Assembly (NCBI GenBank): GCA_003225005.1
Contig: QIAN01000107.1
Span: 1-64,000, forward strand
Source: Acidobacteriota bacterium
Lineage (GTDB): Bacteria; Acidobacteriota; Terriglobia; Terriglobales; Acidobacteriaceae
DNA: 64,000 nt
Direction: 5' to 3'
The translations under genes were made by a program, and so were the position numbers. Below the pieces are notes generated by a model, which was given only the letters and a program-made list of their open reading frames with translations, was not told the origin of the DNA and did not search any database. This document shows positions 18,921 through 26,436 of the stretch, one piece after another (the first letter of the stretch is position 1; every line of letters starts with the position of its first letter).

Positions 18921-20379
18921 CCACGACGCCATCCGTTGCGACGCCTGCCCGGTCCTCTGTTACATTAAGCCCGGCCGCACCGGTGCATGCGATCGATACG
19001 GCAACCAGGATGGTCAACTCGTTCGCCTGGATCCTCATGTTGTGCTGGATCGAGCTGTGTCGCGTGGTGACTCGGTTGTGCCTTTCCTGGAGCGCAATCG
19101 CGACTGGGACGGCAACATCGTGAGCGGTCCCGCAACCTTCGTCACCGCCATTGGTGCGGGCACGACCTATCCCGACTACAAACCTGCTCCATTCATCATC
19201 TCTTCTGAAGTCGCAGGTGTGGACATGGTGACGGTCGTGACCGAGGGCATCTTCAGCTACTGTGGAGTGAAGGTAAAGATCGATACCGATCGTCACTTGG
19301 GGCTGGAGCGCAATCTGGTGCGTGCGAAAGGCGAACCGGTGGGGCACGTTACCACCAGCGAATACGGGTCGCAGATGCTCTCGCTGGGCGGCGTCCGTCA
19401 TCTCACCGGCGGTACCCGCGACGAAGGCAATGCTACTTGCGAAACCCTGCTCAACTTATGCAACGGCAAAGCGGCCGAGCTAACGATTGATGAAGGGGCA
19501 GATGTTGTCGTGCAGGCGGGCAAGCCTCCCGTCGTAAACGGAGTGGTGGAAGAGCGCATGCGCGTCGGCTGCGGTTCGGCAACGATCGGCATGTTCGCCA
19601 AGCAGTGGCACGAAAAGATTGACGACGTTGTGGTGGTGGACGATCACATCACAGGGGTCCTCTCCGAGCACCAGGCGGGGAAAATGCTCGGCATCCCTGA
19701 AACCGGCATCAAGATGAAGGGCCGTCGCTCCACACCGGGCCGCTACTTCCGGGTCGCGGAGCCGGGCACGGCGTGGGGTGGTACGAAAATTACCGACCCG
19801 CTCTCAATCCTCGCACCGTTCAATCCCAAAATTGCATGGCCCGGTTTGCGGCTGCTGATGGTGAGCACCACTGGCGAGCATCACGCATACTACGAACTGG
19901 ACGATGCCCTCCGTCCCCTGGAAAAGGATTTGCCTGATTCGCTGCGGCTTTCCGTGCAAAGAATCAAAGAGAATTGCGAACCCGCACTCTCAACCGTTCT
20001 CTTTATGGGCGGGGCCGGAGGCTCGTTGCGCGCGGGGGTCACTGCGAATCCAGTTAAGCTAACGCGCTCGGTGAGAGATTCATTAACTCGCGTCACTTGC
20101 GGCGGCGCACCTGTTTATGTCTGGCCGGGGGGTGGAATCACGCTCATGGTGGACGTCAGCCGGATGCCGGAGAATGCGTTCGGGTACGTGCCCACTCCCG
20201 CTTTGGTCGCGCCCATCGAGTTCACGCTTAAGCTCGATGACTACTCGGCTCTGGGCGGCTACGTGGATCGGGTGCGCCCGCTGAGCTCGCTTTTGAATGA
20301 TGAAGGACGCCGTCACGTGTCGGCACGTGCCGAAAATCCCTGGCCATTCGAGGACAAGAGTAGGAGATCCCAATCGTGA
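18913..20379 (+). CDS. 6-hydroxynicotinate reductase-like iron-sulfur flavoprotein
   Basis: 488 residues from GTG 18913 (GGAG 6 bases upstream, 8-base overlap with the hydroxylase gene). In Eubacterium barkeri this enzyme reduces 6-hydroxynicotinate to 1,4,5,6-tetrahydro-6-oxonicotinate. Cys9, 12, 16 and 26 (CDACPVLC then GAC) form a [4Fe-4S]-type site. SGPAT at residues 71-75 resembles the Ser/Thr-containing sites at which ApbE proteins attach flavin. Gly-rich stretches MGGAGGSLRAG and PGGGITLMVDV lie in the C-terminal half. Neighbours are decisive: Mo-hydroxylase before, ApbE-like protein after, and an enamidase a few kb on. The precise substrate is inferred from this context. Confidence 0.75.
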   Translation: MPDHDAIRCDACPVLCYIKPGRTGACDRYGNQDGQLVRLDPHVVLDRAVSRGDSVVPFLERNRDWDGNIVSGPATFVTAIGAGTTYPDYKPAPFIISSEVAGVDMVTVVTEGIFSYCGVKVKIDTDRHLGLERNLVRAKGEPVGHVTTSEYGSQMLSLGGVRHLTGGTRDEGNATCETLLNLCNGKAAELTIDEGADVVVQAGKPPVVNGVVEERMRVGCGSATIGMFAKQWHEKIDDVVVVDDHITGVLSEHQAGKMLGIPETGIKMKGRRSTPGRYFRVAEPGTAWGGTKITDPLSILAPFNPKIAWPGLRLLMVSTTGEHHAYYELDDALRPLEKDLPDSLRLSVQRIKENCEPALSTVLFMGGAGGSLRAGVTANPVKLTRSVRDSLTRVTCGGAPVYVWPGGGITLMVDVSRMPENAFGYVPTPALVAPIEFTLKLDDYSALGGYVDRVRPLSSLLNDEGRRHVSARAENPWPFEDKSRRSQS

Positions 20380-21284
20380 GAGCCCGAGCGCAAGTGCGAG
20401 TTCTGCCCGACGGGCGGCGACTGCATCTGCAGGATGGGCCCATTGACATCGTGCTGCAGGCATTGGGCGCCGAGGATCAAATCCGCCGCGCTCACCGCAC
20501 TGCAGCCGATCGCTTTGTCACGGTGCTCGACGAGCTTTGCAGCGAGCTCCCGCTACTGAGGGAACAGGTGCGTTTGGGCGGAACAGAACCTGACGGTATC
20601 GTCGCTCGGCGCATGTTCGCCGCCGTGGTGCCTTACGCCGAAGAGAACTTCATCACTCCCATGGCTGCCGTGGCGGGCGCTGTTGCGGAAGAGATTTTGG
20701 CGGCGATGACTGCGGTTGCCGATCTCTCGCGGGCTTATGTGAATGACGGTGGTGACATCGCGCTGCACATCGCTTCCGGAGAACGATTCGTCATCGGCAT
20801 GGTCGATCTGCCGGACCGGCCGACGCTGCTTGGATCGCTACTTGGAAGTATGACCCTGGATTCAAACCAGCCGGTTCGAGGCATCGCAACCAGTGGGTGG
20901 CGGGGCCGCAGTTTTTCGCTGGGCATCGCTGATGCCGTCACCATACTGGCGAAGACTGCAGCTATGGCGGATGCTGCTGCAACCATCGTCGCCAATGCCG
21001 TGGACCTCCCGGGGCATCCAGCCATATCGCACATTGCCGCCCGCGAACTCTCGCCCGACAGCGATCTGGGTGACAGGCTTGTGACCACCGCAGTCGGAGG
21101 ACTCACGTCCGCGGAAGTAAGCGAGGCTCTGGGTCGCGGTTCGGCTTGTGCCGAACGCTTGATCGCCCCGGGATTGATTGCTGCCGCGGCTCTGAACCTG
21201 CAAGGGACAATTCGCGTCGTGCCCTCGGTCGAATCTCCGAAAATGGCTCTCTCATCCGGCGAGAGGAGCTTGGCGTATGCCTGA
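20376..21284 (+). CDS. UPF0280 family ApbE-like protein, candidate flavin transferase
   Basis: 302 residues; start GTG overlaps the reductase stop (GTGA) with AGGAG 9 bases upstream, so it is translationally coupled. The sequence keeps ApbE landmarks: VNDGGDIALHI (ApbE flavin-binding NxGGD), GIATSGWRGRSF (ATSG) and ADAAATIVANAV (AD-x-x-AT near the Mg site). ApbE proteins transfer FMN from FAD to Ser/Thr of target flavoproteins. No signal peptide, unlike typical ApbE, so the target should be cytoplasmic. The neighbouring reductase is the obvious candidate. UPF0280 has no established reaction that I know of; the flavinylation role is inference. Confidence 0.75.
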   Translation: MRARAQVRVLPDGRRLHLQDGPIDIVLQALGAEDQIRRAHRTAADRFVTVLDELCSELPLLREQVRLGGTEPDGIVARRMFAAVVPYAEENFITPMAAVAGAVAEEILAAMTAVADLSRAYVNDGGDIALHIASGERFVIGMVDLPDRPTLLGSLLGSMTLDSNQPVRGIATSGWRGRSFSLGIADAVTILAKTAAMADAAATIVANAVDLPGHPAISHIAARELSPDSDLGDRLVTTAVGGLTSAEVSEALGRGSACAERLIAPGLIAAAALNLQGTIRVVPSVESPKMALSSGERSLAYA

Positions 21285-21861
21285 CGTTCGGCTCCGAAAA
21301 AAGTTGATCGCCGTGGAAGAAATCTTTCATGAAGGGGGTCCTGTTTCCCGCGTGCCGCTGCGGCGAGCGGCCGCCTTGGCCGTAATTCATAATCCGTTTG
21401 CTGGCGTTTACGTGGAAGAGATTGCCGAGTTCATGGACGACCTGAAACCCCTTGGACTCGACCTGGCGAACTCGCTGGTTTCGGCGCTTGGGGGCAACAT
21501 CAAATCTGTGGAGGGCTATGGGAAGGGCGCCATCGTAGGCTCGTCCGGCGAACTGGAGCACGGAGCCCTCTGGCATGTTCCCGGCGGTTATGCGATGCGG
21601 GAAGTTCTCGGCGGAGCGAAAGCGATTGTGGCGTCTACCAAGAAAGTCGGCGGACCGGGAACGCGGCTCGATGTGCCCGTCACCCACATCAATGCGTCCT
21701 ACGTGCGAAGCCATTTCGATGCCATGGAAGTCGGCCTGGCCGATGCTCCGCGGGCCGATGAGATTCTGCTGGCGCTGGTGATGACCACCGGTCCCCGCGT
21801 TCACGCCCGCGTCGGCGGCCTCAAAGCCTCGGAGATCAATGGAGAGGACGGACTGCGATGA
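21277..21861 (+). CDS. Amino acid synthesis (AA_synth, PF06684) family protein, copy 1
   Basis: 194 residues, ATG 21277 with GAGGAG upstream and an 8-base overlap with the UPF0280 gene. Recognised by its similarity to copy 2 and to the PF06684 group: RRAAALAVIHNPFAGVYVEE, SVEGYGKGAIVG, GELEHGALWH, and DVPVTHINASYVRSHFDAME. The family name is historical; the reaction is not established. No signal or membrane segment. Its place inside the nicotinate cluster suggests either a ring-metabolite hydrolase/isomerase or a subunit used by the reductase; this is inference from context only. Confidence 0.75.
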   Translation: MPDVRLRKKLIAVEEIFHEGGPVSRVPLRRAAALAVIHNPFAGVYVEEIAEFMDDLKPLGLDLANSLVSALGGNIKSVEGYGKGAIVGSSGELEHGALWHVPGGYAMREVLGGAKAIVASTKKVGGPGTRLDVPVTHINASYVRSHFDAMEVGLADAPRADEILLALVMTTGPRVHARVGGLKASEINGEDGLR

Positions 21862-22454
21862 AAGTCCCACAGGGAGCGAAGATTCGCAAGATTGCAACCT
21901 TCGTCGAAGAGACGAGAACCGAGATGGGCCGGACCATCGATCCGCCAACTCGGCGTGCCGCCGCGGTCGCCGTCATTGAAAATCCTTACGCCGGAAAATA
22001 TGTGGAAGAGCTGTCTGAGCTGATGCTGATCGGCGAGGAACTGGGTGAACTGCTCACGCTGCGCGCGGTCGCGGCTCTGGGCATACCGGCGACCAGCGTC
22101 GAGAGCTATGGCAAGGCGGCGGCCGTGGGCGAAAACGGTGAGATCGAGCACGCCGCGGCGATTCTCCATCCCAAACTTGGTACGCCAGTAAGACGAGTGC
22201 TCGGCAAAGGCGCCGCCCTCATCCCATCTTCGAAGAAGCGAGGCGGGATGGGTGTCGCCCTCGATGTGCCGCTGGGGCACAAAGACGCCGCTTTCGTCCG
22301 CAGCCACTTCGATGGCATGGAGGTGCGAATCAATGACGCTCCCCGGGCCAACGAAATCGTCGTGGCGGTCGCGGTGACGGACAGCGGCCGGCCGCTCGCG
22401 CGGGTCGGAGGATTGACGAAGGATCAGATCAAGGGTGAAGACGGCTTACGGTAG
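21858..22454 (+). CDS. Amino acid synthesis (AA_synth, PF06684) family protein, copy 2
   Basis: 198 residues; ATG overlaps the stop of copy 1 (ATGA). Same family: RRAAAVAVIENPYAGKYVEE, SVESYGKAAAVG, GEIEHAAAILHP, DVPLGHKDAAFVRSHFDGME, and an identical GEDGLR ending. The pair arose by tandem duplication but is clearly diverged, so two subunits of one complex or two related steps are both possible. Last gene of the tightly overlapping run that begins with the FAD subunit at 15251. Function unknown. Confidence 0.75.
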   Translation: MKVPQGAKIRKIATFVEETRTEMGRTIDPPTRRAAAVAVIENPYAGKYVEELSELMLIGEELGELLTLRAVAALGIPATSVESYGKAAAVGENGEIEHAAAILHPKLGTPVRRVLGKGAALIPSSKKRGGMGVALDVPLGHKDAAFVRSHFDGMEVRINDAPRANEIVVAVAVTDSGRPLARVGGLTKDQIKGEDGLR

Positions 22455-22564
22455 CCGGGATTCGATCCTGTGGCGCCGGTATCTGTGCTGCGATTTTTGG
22501 TACACACTGCAGCATTGTCTTAAAAGCTTAAAATGAGTCGCGGCTCCAGCCGCTGGGGTAACGA

Positions 22565-23974
22565 ATGACTTTGTGTCGATCTTTGGCTCTTGTTCTCGCC
22601 TTCCAATTCCTTGTTCTCACCTCTCTCTGGTCTCAAGCGACAAAAGAGAAGGCCGATCTGATCGTAACTCGCGGAACCGTCGTTACCATGGATGGAGCCC
22701 GATCCATCTACGACGACGGAATTATCGTTGTGAAGGGTGACACGATTGTTGCGGTTGGGCCGCGCCGCGAGCTCGAGGGCAAGTATCGAGCCTCGGAGAC
22801 GGTCAATGCCAAAGGCGGGCTGGTTCTGCCCGGGTTCATCAATGGTCACACCCATGTGCCCATGACCCTGTTTCGGGGCATTCACGATGATGTGACGCTG
22901 AATGATTGGCTCTATAAATACATTTTTCCTGCCGAGAAGAGGAACGTGAACGAAGAATTCGTACGCTGGGGCACGCGGCTGGCGGCAGCGGAGCAGATTC
23001 GCGGGGGCGTCACTACATTCGCTGACATGTACTACTTCGAAGACGCGGTGGCCGAAGAAACCAAAGCCGCAGGCATGCGGGGCCTGCTAGGCGAGACATT
23101 TATCGATTTTCCCGCGCCCGACAACAAGAGCGAAGCCGAGGCGCTCTCTTATACCGAGAAGTTCCTGAAAAAGTGGCAGGGCGATCCGTTGATTCACGCC
23201 GCAGCGGCGCCGCACGCAATTTACACCTGTTCCAGGAAGACGCTTCAGGACGCCGCGACGCTGGCTAGGAAATATCACGCCCCGATCCTGATTCACACCG
23301 GGGAGATGAAAAAGGAGTGGGATGACAGCCAGAAGCAAAACGGAATGTCGCCGGTGCAATACCTCGACAAGATCGGCGTGCTGGGTCCGGACGTGGTGTC
23401 CGCCCACTGCATTTTTGTGGACGAAGCCGACCGCAAGACTCTAGCGCAACGGCAAGTGGGCTGCGTACATAACCCGTCGAGCAACATGATGATCGCCAGC
23501 GGTGTTGCTCCCGTCCCGGAAATGCGGGCTGAGGGAGTCTCCGTCGGCCTCGGAACCGATGGACCGGCGGGCAGCAACAACGACCTCGACCTGATGGAGG
23601 AGATGGACCTGGCAGCGAAGCTCGCAAAGATTACGAAGATGAATCCACTGGCGTTGAATGCGAAAGCGGTTGTGGAAATGGCGACCATCGATGGTGCGAA
23701 AGCCCTGCACATGGAAAAAGAGATTGGTTCGCTCGAAGCTGGAAAGAAAGCGGACATCGTCTTGATCAGCTTGGATGAGCCGAATGCTGTCCCGATGTAC
23801 GACATCTACGCACAACTGGCGTATGCACTAAAGGGCAGCGATGTGGAGACGGTGGTGATTGGCGGGCGCGTGGTCATGCGCGACCGCAAAGTCCTGACGG
23901 TGAACGAAACAGAAGTCATGGCGAGGGCGCGCGATTATCGGAAGACGATCGCGGCATCGCTGGGCCTGCCGTGA
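22565..23974 (+). CDS. Secreted MTA/SAH (adenosine)-type deaminase, amidohydrolase family
   Basis: 469 residues with a signal peptide (SLALVLAFQFLVLTSLWSQA), so it works in the periplasm. Metal and substrate residues of the MtaD/TrzA group are all visible: NGHTHVPMTLFRG, AAAAPHAIYTCS, VSAHCIFVDE and GLGTDGPAGSNNDLD. Family members deaminate adenosine-type nucleosides, giving the inosine type that nucleoside hydrolases split well. A GC-rich hairpin (GCGGCT/AGCCGC) lies just before the start. 110 bases separate it from the AA_synth pair; convergent with the enamidase gene. Guanine deaminase or another purine amidohydrolase is an alternative; substrate not proven. Confidence 0.82.
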   Translation: MTLCRSLALVLAFQFLVLTSLWSQATKEKADLIVTRGTVVTMDGARSIYDDGIIVVKGDTIVAVGPRRELEGKYRASETVNAKGGLVLPGFINGHTHVPMTLFRGIHDDVTLNDWLYKYIFPAEKRNVNEEFVRWGTRLAAAEQIRGGVTTFADMYYFEDAVAEETKAAGMRGLLGETFIDFPAPDNKSEAEALSYTEKFLKKWQGDPLIHAAAAPHAIYTCSRKTLQDAATLARKYHAPILIHTGEMKKEWDDSQKQNGMSPVQYLDKIGVLGPDVVSAHCIFVDEADRKTLAQRQVGCVHNPSSNMMIASGVAPVPEMRAEGVSVGLGTDGPAGSNNDLDLMEEMDLAAKLAKITKMNPLALNAKAVVEMATIDGAKALHMEKEIGSLEAGKKADIVLISLDEPNAVPMYDIYAQLAYALKGSDVETVVIGGRVVMRDRKVLTVNETEVMARARDYRKTIAASLGLP

Positions 23975-23996
23975 TCGAGAGCAGTGAGGCGAGAGT

Positions 23997-25196
23997 TCAC
24001 GGTTTTACGACTTCTGGCACCATCGTCGCGGGCGGGGTGTTGCGGCTGCGCTGGGCGCTTACCATTCCGTCGATGATTACCATCCCAATTCCCGGCAAGT
24101 CTCCCCTCTGGATGCTTTCGAGCACAGTCTGTCCCGGCGAATGCTGGGCTTTGTCGATCATCACGAAGGTCGCGACGCGCCCCCGCTCGATCAATCCACA
24201 GTCCAGGTTTCGGATTCTTGCGGTATTCCCGGTGGCAAAGCAGATGGCAACCTCGGCCGACTCACCTGCGAGCGACGACAGCATCGAGATCATGCGCAAG
24301 ATGCCGAGCGGCTGCACTCCAGAACCGGCTGGCGAATCCGTGCCCAGAATCACTCGATCAAGGCGCTTTAGTTCTCTTGCCGTCCGCAAAGTAAGCAGCG
24401 CCGCTTTTTCGTTGCCGTTGTGAACAATCTCGAGAGCTCGCGGCGACTTCTCGCACAGGGCGACGATCTGGGCATCCGGCAGCGCAGTATGGCCGCCATT
24501 GATGTGGCCGATGACATCGGCGTCGGTGGCAAGCACGATGTCTTTGTCAATCAAACTGGAGCCCGGAATCGAAGGCCCGCCGGTATGAATCGTGCTTTGA
24601 ATGCCATACTTCCGCGCCCAGGCGACCATCTGGCGGGCCGTCGCGCCGTCTTTCACGCTGCCCAAGCCAACCTCGCCGAGCATAGTGACACCGGCGGCTG
24701 CAAGGTCTTTGAAATCCTCCTCGACCATTCCATGCTCGATCACTGGCGCGCCCGCATGAATTCTCACGCCACCGGGACGGAAGGCCGAAAAGGCCCGCTG
24801 GGCAAAGATCGCCATGGCTTTCAGCCCAACTACATCTTTCGGGCGGCCGGGGGTGTGCACTTCACCTGCGGAAACCATGGTGGTGACTCCGCCATGCAGA
24901 TAGCTGTCGATCCAGCCAATCTGATTCTGACGCGGCGTCCAGTCTCCGGCTACCGGATGCACATGGCTGTCGATCAATCCCGGCGCGAGCGTTGTGCCTT
25001 TGGCGTCGATTCGGATGGTCGCGCTTGCGGTATCGAGATCCTTTGCTTTGCCGACTGCACTAATCTTGCCGTTAACGGCGACCACCGTGTCGGCATCGAG
25101 AATCGGATTTCCGATGTCTCCGCTCAACAGCAGCCCTATGTTGTGGATCACGAGCCGAGCCGGAGCGACAGACTCGCTTGTCTGCCCTTGAGCCAT
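23997..25196 (-). CDS. Enamidase (tetrahydro-6-oxonicotinate hydrolase)
   Basis: 399 residues from ATG 25196, with GGAAGGTGG just upstream; a longer frame exists but adds an unrelated N-terminus. Strong resemblance to Eubacterium barkeri enamidase along the length: SGDIGNPILDADT, LIDSHVHPVAGDWTPRQ, HGGVTTMVSAGE, GRPKDVVGLKA, IHTGGPSIPGSS, GHINGGHTA, GTDSPAGSG and the ending SRNTPPAT. It hydrolyses 1,4,5,6-tetrahydro-6-oxonicotinate to 2-formylglutarate and ammonia, using a Zn/Fe amidohydrolase centre. It follows the reductase product, so the cluster covers nicotinate to 2-formylglutarate. Convergent with the deaminase gene and divergent from the nicotinamidase. Confidence 0.85.
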   Translation of the reverse strand: MAQGQTSESVAPARLVIHNIGLLLSGDIGNPILDADTVVAVNGKISAVGKAKDLDTASATIRIDAKGTTLAPGLIDSHVHPVAGDWTPRQNQIGWIDSYLHGGVTTMVSAGEVHTPGRPKDVVGLKAMAIFAQRAFSAFRPGGVRIHAGAPVIEHGMVEEDFKDLAAAGVTMLGEVGLGSVKDGATARQMVAWARKYGIQSTIHTGGPSIPGSSLIDKDIVLATDADVIGHINGGHTALPDAQIVALCEKSPRALEIVHNGNEKAALLTLRTARELKRLDRVILGTDSPAGSGVQPLGILRMISMLSSLAGESAEVAICFATGNTARIRNLDCGLIERGRVATFVMIDKAQHSPGQTVLESIQRGDLPGIGMVIIDGMVSAQRSRNTPPATMVPEVVKP

Positions 25197-25354
25197 TCGC
25201 CACCTTCCGCAACAAATCTTTGATGCGCGCCAGTATACAGACCGGCTCTGGTTCAGCAAAAACACCGCACCCAGGCAGCCAAAGGCATGGAAGAATTCGA
25301 ACTTTAGAAGTAAAATCCCGATTCTGACTAGTCAGGGTCCGAGCGAGGCCAAGC

Positions 25355-25978
25355 ATGCGATCTCCAGATACCATCCTGTGGTGTGTAGACGCCCAGAAAG
25401 ACTTCATGCTGCCCGGCGGCAAGCTTTACGTGCCCGGTGCCGAGAAGTTGCTCCCCAATATTCGTCGGCTTGTCGACGTGGCGCGTGACGGCCGCGCCTT
25501 CCTTGTTTCGCACGGCTGCTTTCATATCGCGGACGACCCTGAGTTCAAAACGTTTCCGCCCCACTGCGTCAAAGGAACAGCCGGCGCCGACTTCGTTCCT
25601 GAAGCACTGTCTGAGGATCACATGCGGGTTTTGAACGAGCCCGGGTCATTCCTGCCCGAAGATTTCCAGCGACACCAGCAGGTCATTCTCGAAAAGCAGA
25701 CGCTCGATATCTTCGAAAGTCGGCATGCCAATGCGTTGCTCGAACGTCTTGATCGAAACGCGCAGTTCGTCGTCTTCGGAGTGGTGACGGAATACTGCGT
25801 CAGGTTCGCAGCCAAGGGGCTGCTGGAACGAAACCGAAAGGTTTGGGTGGTGAACGATGCAATTGAAACTCTGAGTCGCGAAGCGGAAGAACGAACCCTC
25901 TCAGAACTGGCAACGTTGGGCGCGAACTTTGTCACCACCGACGAAGCTCTGGCTCGATTAGCGACTACGGCCGATTGA
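25355..25978 (+). CDS. Nicotinamidase-like cysteine hydrolase (isochorismatase fold)
   Basis: 207 residues. The catalytic triad is visible: Asp in VDAQKDFMLPGG, Lys in LEKQTLDIF, Cys in VVTEYCVRFAAKGL. FPPHCVKGTAGADF is typical of nicotinamidases. The metal site is not the usual D-x-H; the corresponding part reads SHGCFHIADD, with His residues still present. Likely nicotinamide to nicotinate and ammonia, feeding the degradation cluster. Transcribed divergently from the enamidase, 158 bases between starts, so a shared regulatory region is likely. Another amide substrate of the pathway is possible. Confidence 0.75.
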   Translation: MRSPDTILWCVDAQKDFMLPGGKLYVPGAEKLLPNIRRLVDVARDGRAFLVSHGCFHIADDPEFKTFPPHCVKGTAGADFVPEALSEDHMRVLNEPGSFLPEDFQRHQQVILEKQTLDIFESRHANALLERLDRNAQFVVFGVVTEYCVRFAAKGLLERNRKVWVVNDAIETLSREAEERTLSELATLGANFVTTDEALARLATTAD

Positions 25979-26191
25979 GCCCAGACTTGTAGGATGGTCC
26001 GAGCATCCCTCAGTGCTTCGAGATTAGGATTCTCCACCCGTAGGTTGCGAAAAAACTAATGATTTATCTGGACTTCGCTTCAGCGATGCCTATTCTCAGC
26101 CTTAAGCCTTTGAGAAGCCATGCGGGCAGGAAAATGAGCTTTCAGTAGCTGGTCCGGTCCACTCGCGCAAAGTACGCAAAGTCAGTTTCGG

Positions 26192-26219
26192 TTGACAACA
26201 GAGGGTGAATGGCATTATG
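26192..26219 (+). promoter_or_regulatory. Candidate promoter of the TonB receptor
   Basis: Consensus -35 TTGACA at 26192-26197, followed after 16 bases by ATTATG. The -10 is weak. A palindrome lies a few bases past the expected transcription start. Confidence 0.45.
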
Positions 26220-26242
26220 GTTTGTCACCCAGATAGTTGAAA

Positions 26243-26258
26243 ACAACTATTCAGTTGT
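26243..26258. promoter_or_regulatory. Palindromic operator candidate before the TonB receptor
   Basis: ACAACT-ATTC-AGTTGT, perfect 6-base arms with a 4-base spacer, about 25-30 bases past the promoter -10. The position suits a roadblock-type repressor. The regulator is not in view. Confidence 0.4.
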
Positions 26259-26436
26259 CGACAGCAATATAAAGCTGAGATCAATTAACTACATCATTTT
26301 CCAGCCTCGCACTAGCAGTCGCGACTGTGGAGACGCGCACATCTGTACGAAGGGCCGCGCTCCAAGGGACGTCGAAATTCGATGGTCAAGGGCCAAGTTC
26401 CGTCGTTCGTCAATGAGGTCGAAAAAGGGGGCGTTG

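Larger units (their letters stand above)
25979..26436 (+). other. Long intergenic region and leader of the TonB receptor
   Basis: 458 bases. It holds the candidate receptor promoter (26192-26219) and a palindrome (26243-26258), followed by roughly 180 bases of untranslated leader. An open frame runs through from 26209 in phase with the receptor, but its residues look random and the signal peptide begins only at 26437. No riboswitch was recognised. Confidence 0.5.

Noticed and set aside
26209-26436. N-terminal extension of the TonB receptor frame
   Set aside because: No family match, contains the promoter and palindrome, and the signal peptide begins at 26437 with its own ribosome site.
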